Positions 14,530 to 22,008 of a stretch of DNA of 28,060 nt are shown here, piece by piece; position 1 is the first letter of the stretch, and each line of letters begins with the position of its first letter. The translations under genes and the position numbers were made by a program. This DNA is from Anaeromyces robustus (lineage: Eukaryota; Neocallimastigomycota; Neocallimastigomycetes; Neocallimastigales; Neocallimastigaceae), in the NCBI GenBank assembly GCA_002104895.1, contig MCFG01000200.1, forward strand, positions 95,001-123,060, given 5' to 3'. The notes under the pieces were generated by a model. That model saw only the letters and a program-made list of their open reading frames with translations, searched no databases and was not told where the DNA came from.

Positions 14530-14745
14530 AAATAAGATTGACATTGATATTGATAATATTTTTTTACTAAAAATTTTGATATTGATATTAATAATATTTT
14601 TATACTAAAAATTGTGATATTGATATTAATAATATTTTTATACTAAAAATTTTGATATTGATATTAATAATATTTTTATACTAAAAATTGTGATATTGAT
14701 ATTAATAATATTTTTATACTAAAAATTTTGATATTGATATTAATT
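14530..14745. repeat. Minisatellite in MULE, about 38-bp unit
   Basis: Five to six tandem units of ACTAAAAATTTTGATATTGA followed by TATTAATAATATTTTTAT. The same array occurs with different copy number in M2 (about 10865-11020) and M1 (about 6370-6440, opposite strand). Confidence 0.88.
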
Positions 14746-14910
14746 ATATTTTAATTATAGTTAAATAGATCAGTTTTAGATATAATTTAGCTAAAAACTA
14801 GCTAAAAAAATCTTAAAGTAATTTTATTTCCTTATATTGTTACAAGAACAATAATTAAGCATAATATATAATTTAAAAAGGTTAGAAAAATACTAATTTA
14901 TAATAAAAAA

Positions 14911-16335
14911 TTAGTATTTTTTATTATTTAAATCAATTAAGCAATTATACCATAATTCAACAATATCTTTTCTATCATATCCATTATAAATATAATCTTT
15001 TTCCATATATTTATAATTTTCAATTATATTTTTTATTTCATCAGTCTTTCTAATTATTTTTTGTTTTTTTTTCCAGATTCCATTAATTCTCCTTTCGTAA
15101 TCATTGTAGGATAAGGATTCTTTTTTTAATATATAAATTAATTTAAAAAATGAAGGTTTTTTTGGAAATAAATTATTTAAGTAATTATTAAAAGATTCTG
15201 AAGCATTATTTGTTATATGCTCTATATTCTTATAATAATTCCAATTATTAGTATTGTATTTATGTAAATAATTATTTTTAAAATATTCTAAAAATTCCAA
15301 AAAATTGCTATAGTTTTTTTTTTTGCATGCACTTTTGATTTTGAAATAAATATCAAATATATATTCAGGATTTATAAAAGGCAAATTTGAAATAGCTTTA
15401 TAATATACATATACATCATTATTATTATCTACTTCATTAAAACATAATTTATTTTTTTGTTTCTCTAAAGATTTTTTGTAATGCCAAACACAATATTTGA
15501 TATTTAAATTAGGAATAATTTTTCTTGCGGCATTGGATATAGCTATTTCAAAATCACAGTGTAAATTAATTTGGGTAGTTATACTATTTTCCCTAAATTT
15601 ATTTACATTTTTTATTATTTCTTTAAATAATGTTTCATATGTGGCCTCTTTTTTATTTTTTAATATAGAAATTGAAGTAGTATAAAATTTATTTAATTCC
15701 GAAACGTAAGTTCTTGTTATAAATACTTGGTAGCTAAACTTAGGCGCTACATAAAAAGTACCATCAGCAAATATATCTTCATAATATTTCGAAAATAATT
15801 TTGCTTGAAATGGTGATTGAAAAATTATTATATTAGGATTTTTGAATATCATAAAATCCTCTCCTCTTTCTGTTTTATAATATATTGATTCATTTGGAAT
15901 TTCATCAAATGTTGTAATATCTGTATGTATTTGCTTATTTATATTTCTAAGTATTTGGGATCTAATTGTATCATACTCTGGACATATGAATCCCATGTTT
16001 TGAGAAACTTCGTTATATATACGCCTTGGTTTTAAATCCATTGGAATTGTGCTTTTTCTGATTTCCTCTTTAATTTTATGTTTTATTAGTGACAGAGATG
16101 CATCAAATTCTTTTTCAAGATGATTATGGAAACTTTCATATTTTAAAATTTCATTTTTATCATTTAAAATAATGAAAGATTTACATTTATTTGCTGTTTT
16201 GTATTCTGTGCATTTGTATACTTTTGAATTATCTTTTTTTTTAAGTGAAAAATTAAATTTATATTTTTTATTAATAATGAGTTGTTTTTTGCCTCGATTG
16301 GTTTCACTAAATTCAATTTTTTCAATTTCCTCCAT
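14911..16335 (-). CDS. MULE transposase with FLYWCH-type zinc finger (474 aa)
   Basis: Mutator-like DDE transposase that would cut and paste this element and probably the deleted copies M1 and M2. The N-terminal zinc finger spans about residues 25-75 (Cys42, Cys51, His70 and His72 in the FLYWCH/WRKY-GCM1 pattern), for DNA binding. The MULE core follows: Asp191 in FADGTFYVAP, Asp261 in LHCDFEIAISNAARKIIP, the CVWHYKK Cys282/His285 motif, and Glu380 in NNASESFNNYL. The C-terminus is basic and helical, with no SWIM zinc finger. The length is short to normal for the superfamily. One uninterrupted frame fills the gene, with no introns. The ATG at 16335 is followed at once by conserved MEEIEKIEFSE, which also starts the old relic at 8584, supporting this start. 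All three catalytic positions are present, so activity is plausible. Confidence 0.93.
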   Translation of the reverse strand: MEEIEKIEFSETNRGKKQLIINKKYKFNFSLKKKDNSKVYKCTEYKTANKCKSFIILNDKNEILKYESFHNHLEKEFDASLSLIKHKIKEEIRKSTIPMDLKPRRIYNEVSQNMGFICPEYDTIRSQILRNINKQIHTDITTFDEIPNESIYYKTERGEDFMIFKNPNIIIFQSPFQAKLFSKYYEDIFADGTFYVAPKFSYQVFITRTYVSELNKFYTTSISILKNKKEATYETLFKEIIKNVNKFRENSITTQINLHCDFEIAISNAARKIIPNLNIKYCVWHYKKSLEKQKNKLCFNEVDNNNDVYVYYKAISNLPFINPEYIFDIYFKIKSACKKKNYSNFLEFLEYFKNNYLHKYNTNNWNYYKNIEHITNNASESFNNYLNNLFPKKPSFFKLIYILKKESLSYNDYERRINGIWKKKQKIIRKTDEIKNIIENYKYMEKDYIYNGYDRKDIVELWYNCLIDLNNKKY

Positions 16336-16399
16336 TTATAATTATAATATAGTAACTAATTATTTTTTTATTAATAACCGTTTAAAAAAATATTAAAAA

Positions 16400-17470
16400 A
16401 ATTATTTATTTATTAATTATTATTTAATTAATTATTTATTTATCTTATATTTATATATTTTTTTAAATAATTGCTAAATAAATATTAAATAATTATTATT
16501 TATTTATTTATTTATTTATAAATTAATTATTTAGTATTTATTTATTTATTTATTTATCATATATTTATAAATTATTATTTAGTATTTATTTATTTATTTA
16601 TTTATCATATATTTATATGTTTTTTTTTTTAAATAATTGAAAAATAAATAATAAATAATTATTATTTATTTATTTATTAATTAATTATTTAGTATTTATT
16701 TATTTATTTATTAAATATTTATATATTTATTATTTATTTATATATTCAATAATTGTTAAATAAATATTAAAGAATTATCTATTTATTATTTATTTATTTA
16801 GTATTTATTTATTTATTATTTATTAAAATAATTATTTATTTAATAATTATAATTATTTAATAATTACTTATTTATTTAGTATTTATTTATTTATTATTTA
16901 TTAAAATAATTATTTATTTAATAATTATAATTATTTAATAATTATTTATTTATTTATTTATTTATTATTTATTACAATATTTATTTATTTAATAATTATA
17001 ATAGTTTTATTTATGTAATGATAACAGAACAAGTCCTTTTTTAAATAATTTTTTTAACAAAATATTATTTAAAAGATTATTAATGAAATAATATTTAATT
17101 TTATTTAATTATTTAATTATTTAATTATTTAATTATTTATTTATTTATTTATTTATTATTTATTAAAATATTTATTTATTTAATAATTATAATAGTTTTA
17201 TTTATTTAATGATAACAGAACAAGTCCTTTTTTAAATAATTTTTTTAACAAAATATTATTTAAAAGATTATTAATAAAATAATATTTAATTTTATTTAAT
17301 TTTATTTAATTATTTATTTATTTATTTATTTATTATTTATTTATTAAAATAATTATTTATTTAATAATTATAATAGAATAAAGTCCTTATTTATATACAA
17401 TTTTTAACAAAATATTATTTAAAAGATTATTAATAAAATATTATTTTGATTCTATTTTATTTTGATTTTA
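16400..17470. repeat. MULE subterminal AT-rich tandem region
   Basis: TTTA-rich repeats (TATTTATTTATTTA, TAATTATTATT) grade into larger units that each carry AATAGTTTTATTTATTTAAT, GATAACAGAACAAGTCC and AAAATATTATTTAAAAGATT. Full cores are at 17020-17040 and 17211-17235, with a decayed third near 17372-17450. M2 has two cores (11588, 11747) and M1 one (5791-5807, reverse). No gene lies here. Confidence 0.85.
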
Positions 17471-17529
17471 TTTTATTTTGATTTTATTTAGTTATTTATA
17501 TATTTATTTATTTATTTATTTTTGATAAA

Positions 17530-17562
17530 TGTGGCTATAAAATATTTTATCATCAAGCCACA
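17530..17562. other. Subterminal 33-bp hairpin of MULE
   Basis: TGTGGCT and AGCCACA pair around an AT-rich, partly self-pairing loop. The same 33 bp is kept in M2 (11872-11904) and, inverted, in M1 (5644-5676). Confidence 0.8.
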
Positions 17563-17575
17563 TACAATAATGTAC

Positions 17576-17605
17576 GATTCCGAAATGCACGATTCCGAAA
17601 TGCAC
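17576..17605 (-). repeat. Right terminal iterons of MULE (2 x 15 bp)
   Basis: Two copies of GATTCCGAAATGCAC (the reverse complement of the left unit), followed by TTCTCCC and the target duplication. M2 also has two and M1 one. These are probable transposase binding sites. Confidence 0.93.
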
Positions 17606-17612
17606 TTCTCCC

Positions 17613-18320
17613 AAAAGTATTATTAATATTGTTGAGTGTAACGCCACCAAATTCAATTACTGGTTCAACGTTAACATCAAAGTATCCAAAATTTACTGGT
17701 GTTGGTGTTTCATCTTCATCTTCCTCATCTTCTTCTTGATCGTCTTCACCCTCTCTTGTCTTGCTATCTCCGATGAATTTAATGGTTTTAAGATTACGAT
17801 TATCGGGAGCAACAAATTCAAGATCTTGTGGATTATCATTGGTATCTAGCACGGCCCATCGACCGTTTTTATTAACTACTAAATTATTGGCTAATTTGGT
17901 AGCAATATTAGAAACATCAATTTCAATACTGTTCATATAAGTTTTACCGTTAGTATTGTAACCAGTAAGTGGAGTAAAAACTGTACTTGGTAATTCAATT
18001 TTTCCTTGATGGTTTGCGTGAGCGATATCAATCACGGAAGCATCGATAGAACAAGTAGCTGTATTAGATTCTAACATTGAAGCTGGGTTAATTTCTGAAA
18101 CATTAATATAGATGGAATTATAAAAAGATTGATTAGGATCTTCTTTTCCATCGATAATATGATCCCAAGTGGTATCTGGGATTTTAATAATTCCTTCGTC
18201 ATCTACATTACTTTGAGCGACGGTAATATCACTTGAATTTAACTTGACGGAAATGGCGTTATCTTTTAAACTTGGTGTTGGTGTTGGTGTTGGAGAATTG
18301 TTAGATTCATTGGTGGAGCT
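17613..18320 (-). pseudogene. Beta-repeat viral-cluster protein gene, cut by the MULE
   Basis: The open minus-strand segment runs from about 18320, behind an intron-acceptor-like TTTTTGTTAG, to the MULE end; an internal ATG lies at 18077. It starts Ser/Asn-rich, then PTPTPTP. Two related units of about 60-70 residues follow (each a G-x-I-x-IP/LP strand, later NSIY/EI-x-V-SEI/SNI), then a linker with an acidic run (EDDQEEDEEDEDE) and TPTP, and another beta-rich part. It resembles fibre-, spike- or adhesin-like beta architectures; I recognise no family. Its position downstream of the capsid gene suggests a virion accessory protein, which is inference. Fossil, interrupted by one insertion. Confidence 0.6.
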
Positions 18321-18395
18321 AACAAAAATAAAAATTGTAATTATAAAATAGAATTAATAATTGTTAATTGTATATAATATATATAATCATTAAAA

Positions 18396-18662
18396 TTAAA
18401 ATTGGAAAGGTGGATCTAAGGTAGCAGCAGTAGTATCACGTTTTTGTTCCTCTGCAGTTTCACCAATTAAAGCGTGTACGAGTGTTAATCCTGGATATTT
18501 AATAGTTTGTGGTGCTCTAGTATCTGAAGGGACGTAGGAACGATCACCGACAAAGAAGGAATAGACTTTCCAGATAGCTTCATTAATTTTAGTGAAAACA
18601 CATTTACTCCAGTCAATAACTTTTTTAACTACTCCGCCTATGAAAGATTTAGAGGAAATCAT
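18396..18662 (-). CDS. Small viral-cluster protein (88 aa), unknown
   Basis: The start ATG at 18662 follows the stop codon of the preceding frame with no gap. The N-terminal 40 residues look amphipathic, with aromatic residues (VIDWSKCVF, AIWKVYSFFVGD). The rest is polar and ends in DPPFQF. A WxxxV/W pattern also occurs in the preceding protein (WWNPVDWVVWIDKK), so membrane-active or capsid-lining roles are conceivable but unsupported by homology. Part of the viral fossil; open as it stands. Confidence 0.5.
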   Translation of the reverse strand: MISSKSFIGGVVKKVIDWSKCVFTKINEAIWKVYSFFVGDRSYVPSDTRAPQTIKYPGLTLVHALIGETAEEQKRDTTAATLDPPFQF

Positions 18663-19625
18663 TCATTCGCCAAATGGAGTATTAAAACAAATATTGTACT
18701 CAGCGTCAACACAACAACTGAATCTATATTCGTCTAAACCTAAACCAAGATTGGTTAAATCAACATCAGCACCGAACCAGAAATAACAATCACCTTGATG
18801 TAAATCTACAGCAGTTTTATCTTGTTCATAATTTTCTCTGTCATCGTTTAAAACCATAATAGTTTCATCGCCATGTTTAAAGAACCAATAACCAGTTTGA
18901 TCGAGATCATAACGACCACCAGCTTGTAAAGTAACACATTCTTTAATTTTGTTAACTACAACACCACCAACGGCGGTAACAATAGCAAGAAGAGATTCGG
19001 CGATAGCACGTGTTTCACGAGACATTTCACCACGTTGATTTACAATTTTTCTACGTAAAGTATCGGGATCTGCCCAGTGATAAGCAAAAGTAGTTGCATG
19101 AACAGCTTCTTCACCTACTGTGGTATTACTTATTCTTTCCAGTAAACCAAGTGGTATAGCACTAACAATAACTCTACAATCTTCTTTCGATAATTGACCA
19201 TCTTTAGTGATGAATAAATATTCTGCATCGTATTTTGGAACTCCGAAGGCGGAAGTCACGGTGTCATAAACGACGTTGTAAGCGCTTTCTATTTTTTTAT
19301 CAATCCATACTACCCAATCGACAGGATTCCACCAAGCTCGAGTAGCATCACGTAAATCTATCTCCATAGAATTTCCTAAAGAATTTCGAAGTTGAAGACT
19401 TCTTTGTGTAGGAGCATTACTTTGAACTTCTCCGATATTGGCTTCTACATTCATAGTACCATCTTCTAAATGAATATTTTCTTGTAGATTAACACCATTG
19501 ACATTAATAGAATTAGAATCACCAGCAATAAATTGTTTATTGATAATAACTGTACCACTGGTACTACTACCACTGCCACTTTCACCGCTAGTTGTAGAAC
19601 TTTTTATAGATTTTATATATTTCAA
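18663..19625 (-). CDS. Viral-cluster protein (320 aa), unknown
   Basis: I do not recognise this family. The N-terminus is Ser/Gly/Thr-rich (residues 8-25). A beta-looking part (GTVIINKQFIAG, NSINVNGVNL) follows, then a tryptophan-rich amphipathic segment near residues 98-112, a mixed alpha/beta middle (CRVIVSAIPLGLLERI), a hydrophobic Ala/Val/Gly segment near 210-225 (LLAIVTAVGGVVVNKI) that could insert into membrane, and a Cys-containing beta-rich end (CYFWFGADVDL, RFSCCVDAEY). It is third in position after the capsid-like frame and 28 bp from it, so the two are probably co-expressed. A minor capsid or entry protein is possible, by position only. The frame is open; part of the fossil. Confidence 0.55.
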   Translation of the reverse strand: MKYIKSIKSSTTSGESGSGSSTSGTVIINKQFIAGDSNSINVNGVNLQENIHLEDGTMNVEANIGEVQSNAPTQRSLQLRNSLGNSMEIDLRDATRAWWNPVDWVVWIDKKIESAYNVVYDTVTSAFGVPKYDAEYLFITKDGQLSKEDCRVIVSAIPLGLLERISNTTVGEEAVHATTFAYHWADPDTLRRKIVNQRGEMSRETRAIAESLLAIVTAVGGVVVNKIKECVTLQAGGRYDLDQTGYWFFKHGDETIMVLNDDRENYEQDKTAVDLHQGDCYFWFGADVDLTNLGLGLDEYRFSCCVDAEYNICFNTPFGE

Positions 19626-19653
19626 TATATAATTATATAATTAGTTTTTACAG

Positions 19654-20673
19654 TTAATTTATAATAATTAAAATACTTACGACTTTAGATTTTCTTAAAC
19701 CACGGAAAGTACAAGAAACTTCAGCTTCTACGTTGAAATAAACAGTTCTTGGATTAGAGGTTGTTTCTATATCTGCTGGGTATAAACCAACAAGAAGAGT
19801 TGGTTTGAAATTGATAGTGGGATCTTCTTCTAAGAAACATGGATTATTACTGATAGCTGGAGAAATATTGTTTAACATAGTAGCAATACTACGATCATTT
19901 AATACCGTAGAATGAGTAATTTGATCAATGGAAGAGGAATCAAAAGTTGGAATATATTTGAAAGCAGCATCAGCATTAGAATATTGATTATACCAAGATT
20001 TAAGTTGAGCTGTACTTAACCATTGGGATTTTTCAGCAAGTGTTTTTGGTTTTAACCATCTAACAATAGAACAATTTTGACCAATACTAACTTGTCTAGA
20101 TTCAGCACTGCTGTAGGTAGTAATATCAGTACCTACAATACAGTATAAACCATCATTATCGGTAGATTTTCCGATATAATCACGGTTTTTAGGACCGTTT
20201 GGAGCAGCAGTACTGATAGGATCGTCGTTATAAACACCATTGGTGTTTAAAATAAGTTGTTTAGAATTAAGACCAGTTCTATCCCAAGCTGTGTAAACGG
20301 TGAAGGATTGATAACCAGTACTATTGGTATCACCGACAGTGACATTATATTTAGTTGGGATTAATTTAACTTTGATATTATCAATTTTAAATTCATCATA
20401 CATATTAGCATAGGATTGATAAAATTCTGATTTTCTTAATAAATCATAAATGTTTAATGGGAAAGTTCCTACTTCTACCGTTCTTCCACCATAGGTTCCT
20501 TGAACACATTTACAACTAATTTCAGTGGGAATATTCATAACAAATGAAGCTTGATCGGCTTGTTGTTTAGCCGCCTTCATTTGTCCGTAACTTCTTTTCC
20601 CGTAGGAACTTCCATATTTCTTTTTATAATATCTTTTATATCTTCTTTTATAATAACTTCTCCAACTGGCCAT
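19654..20673 (-). CDS. CRESS-DNA-virus-like capsid protein (339 aa), viral fossil
   Basis: The N-terminus (residues 1-31) is a dense Arg/Lys/Tyr/Ser stretch (RSYYKRRYKRYYKKKYGSSY), the nucleic-acid-binding arm typical of circovirus-like capsid proteins. The rest reads as a single jelly roll with characteristic strands: MYDEFKIDNIKVKLIPTKYN, then FTVYTAWDRTGL, a REQ-like RQVSIGQNCSIVRWLKP, EKSQWLST, and a C-terminal VEAEVSCTFRGLRK. YDEY/F-IDKVKVK, TAWDR and TFRG-RK are familiar from CRESS capsid proteins; this is recalled pattern knowledge, not a search result. The frame is open from ATG to stop. A GTAAGT donor-like site lies at its 3' end, so spliced expression is possible. The gene diverges from the + frame at 21030. 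Confidence 0.8.
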   Translation of the reverse strand: MASWRSYYKRRYKRYYKKKYGSSYGKRSYGQMKAAKQQADQASFVMNIPTEISCKCVQGTYGGRTVEVGTFPLNIYDLLRKSEFYQSYANMYDEFKIDNIKVKLIPTKYNVTVGDTNSTGYQSFTVYTAWDRTGLNSKQLILNTNGVYNDDPISTAAPNGPKNRDYIGKSTDNDGLYCIVGTDITTYSSAESRQVSIGQNCSIVRWLKPKTLAEKSQWLSTAQLKSWYNQYSNADAAFKYIPTFDSSSIDQITHSTVLNDRSIATMLNNISPAISNNPCFLEEDPTINFKPTLLVGLYPADIETTSNPRTVYFNVEAEVSCTFRGLRKSKVVSILIIIN

Positions 20674-21029
20674 AATTTATTTAATTTTTACTATTGTTTA
20701 TTTAATTTAATTAATAGATTTATTTAAAATATATTTATATATTCACTTATCTTTTTAATAGAAAGGTTAGAATTTCGAATTCTAATAGGTTAGATTGTAG
20801 TAAAAAACAAATTTTTATAGATATAGAACTAAAGTCTAGAACAAAAAAAATCACGTGAAATAACGGATATTTATAGTAATTCCGAAAATTAAACTTTATC
20901 ATGTGATATTAATTTAAAATGGATGATCCAATCATAAGAGTTAAAATTTAATTTTAATCTAAATGTTTTCTCTATTCTTTTCTTTTCCTCTCTTTATTTA
21001 ATTATAATTATTTTGTTTATTTTAGGATT
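20674..21029. promoter_or_regulatory. Divergent intergenic region between capsid-like gene and + frame
   Basis: These 356 bp separate the two divergent starts. They contain TCACGTGA (20851-20858), a related ATCATGTGAT (20897-20906), and a pyrimidine-rich 35-mer at 20954-20988 repeated downstream of the + gene. TTTATTTTAG precedes the + start by four bases and resembles an intron acceptor. Likely a bidirectional promoter. No Rep-type origin stem-loop was found here. Confidence 0.5.
20954..20988 (+). repeat. 35-bp pyrimidine-rich repeat, copy 1
   Basis: It begins TTAATCTAAATGTTTTCTCT and continues ATTCTTTTCTTTTCC. Copy 2 at 21860-21894 differs at one base; a shorter diverged copy 3 lies at 21975-22005. 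The copies bracket the + strand frame. Confidence 0.85.
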
Positions 21030-21761
21030 ATGGAAACCGCTACTGCTACGACTACTACTACCACTGAAAATTATGAAAATGGTCCCTTTGTAACTCAACA
21101 ACCATTGAATCCACCAGAAAATGAGGATAAAACTCAACAAAATTCTTTTGTTGTCTTGGAAAACACGAAAAGTTTGGAATTTAAGGATGTTTCTTCTGTT
21201 GATACGGTGGATACCGTAGAATATAATGAAGAATTAAATAAGTTTGTTAAAGAATCTGAAGAAATTAATAGAATGGTTAATGAAGAAGGTGAAATTTTAA
21301 AGTTAAGAGAGGAGTATGAAGATGTCAAGAAATTTTATTCTGAATTAAAAGGAATTGACCAGTACGACATCACCGAAAAAGATTTTAAATATTGGAATTC
21401 AGATTATGTCGGTCATTGGTTTAGACTTTTTATTTACAATTCCAGTGAAATTATGGTTTGTACAGCTTTGGTTAATGAAAGAATCCAAATTCGTAATTTG
21501 GATATTGTTATTAAAAAAAGAATGGATAGAAAAAAGAAATTCAAAGATGGTATTTTTAAATACCTTAAAAATGAACATCTTCCAATTGTAATTAAAGAAA
21601 ATGATGAATATTGTAATTGTTCTTCAGATTTTATTCAATGGCGTTTTAAATGTCATTTAATTCGCTTTGGTTTTATAAAAAGTGTTTTAAAAGAAAAATT
21701 TAATTTAAATTATAATGATTATAAAACTTATAAAGATGTTGAAATTCATTTTAATTTGTAA
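21030..21761 (+). CDS. Viral-cluster + strand protein (243 aa), unknown
   Basis: The N-terminus is a low-complexity Thr-rich run (TATATTTTTT), then a Pro/Gln/Asn-rich segment. An acidic, helical, coiled-coil-like region follows (about residues 65-110, NEELNKFVKESEEINRMVNE), then a more globular C-terminal half with aromatic motifs (KYWNSDYVGHWFRLFIY), a basic KKRMDRKKKF and a CNC near residue 197. I see neither rolling-circle motifs (HUH, Walker A GxxxxGK) nor any other enzyme signature, so it is not a recognisable Rep. It diverges from the capsid-like gene and shares its composition, so it probably belongs to the same element. Open frame. Confidence 0.6.
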   Translation: METATATTTTTTENYENGPFVTQQPLNPPENEDKTQQNSFVVLENTKSLEFKDVSSVDTVDTVEYNEELNKFVKESEEINRMVNEEGEILKLREEYEDVKKFYSELKGIDQYDITEKDFKYWNSDYVGHWFRLFIYNSSEIMVCTALVNERIQIRNLDIVIKKRMDRKKKFKDGIFKYLKNEHLPIVIKENDEYCNCSSDFIQWRFKCHLIRFGFIKSVLKEKFNLNYNDYKTYKDVEIHFNL

Positions 21762-21859
21762 ACCAATGTAATATTAATTAATAAATATTAATAAATAAAA
21801 AATAAAATAAAGAATAAAATTAAAAAAATAATAAATATTTTAGTTTGAAGTTGAAGCCC

Positions 21860-22005
21860 TTAATCTAAACGTTTTCTCTATTCTTTTCTTTTCCTTTCCA
21901 AAAAAAATATTTTATATATTTTTATAATTCGTTAATTAACTAACTAACTAATATTTCAATGTATCAGTCTTGCCCTAATCTAACGTTTCTCTATTTTTCT
22001 TTTCC
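21860..22005 (+). repeat. 35-bp pyrimidine-rich repeat, copies 2 and 3
   Basis: Copy 2 (21860-21894) begins TTAATCTAAACGTTTTCTCT. Copy 3 (21975-22005) is CTAATCTAACGTTTCTCT plus a T-rich tail ending TTTCC. They lie beyond the stop of the + frame and may mark promoter elements, a transcription stop region or the edge of the viral element. Confidence 0.75.
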
Positions 22006-22008
22006 AAT

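Larger units (their letters stand above)
14041..17612 (-). mobile_element. Complete MULE DNA transposon (3572 bp)
   Basis: It is flanked by a perfect 9-bp duplication aaaagtatt (14032-14040 and 17613-17621), typical of Mutator-like elements. The ends are GAATGTGGTGCATTTCG (left) and, inward from the right, GGGAGAAGTGCATTTCG. Their shared part is an array of 15-bp iterons rather than a long classical TIR. Contents from left: four iterons, an AT-rich part with a GATATTGATATTAAT minisatellite, the transposase gene (minus), a long AT-rich subterminal region with repeated GATAACAGAACAAGTCC units, a 33-bp hairpin and two iterons. The intact frame and perfect duplication indicate a recent insertion. 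Confidence 0.95.
12922..22008 (-). mobile_element. Integrated CRESS-DNA-virus-like element (fossil), interrupted by a MULE
   Basis: A compact run of reading frames, clearly less AT-rich than the surroundings (roughly one third GC against under one fifth), centres on a CRESS-type capsid protein gene. Minus-strand frames follow one another from 20673 to 12922 and one + frame (21030-21761) diverges from the capsid gene. Subtracting the MULE at 14041-17612 leaves about 5.5 kb, comparable to the larger CRESS-DNA viruses. No replication initiator (Rep) was found, so the copy may be partial or the lineage may use another replication scheme. The frames look mostly open; the one obvious disruption is the MULE insertion, which suggests a fairly recent fossil. 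The outer boundaries are guesses; no flanking repeat was recognised on the left. Confidence 0.6.

Noticed and set aside
21030-21761. The 243-aa + strand protein as a CRESS Rep
   Set aside because: No HUH rolling-circle motif, no Walker A or B, and low-complexity plus coiled-coil sequence in the first half.
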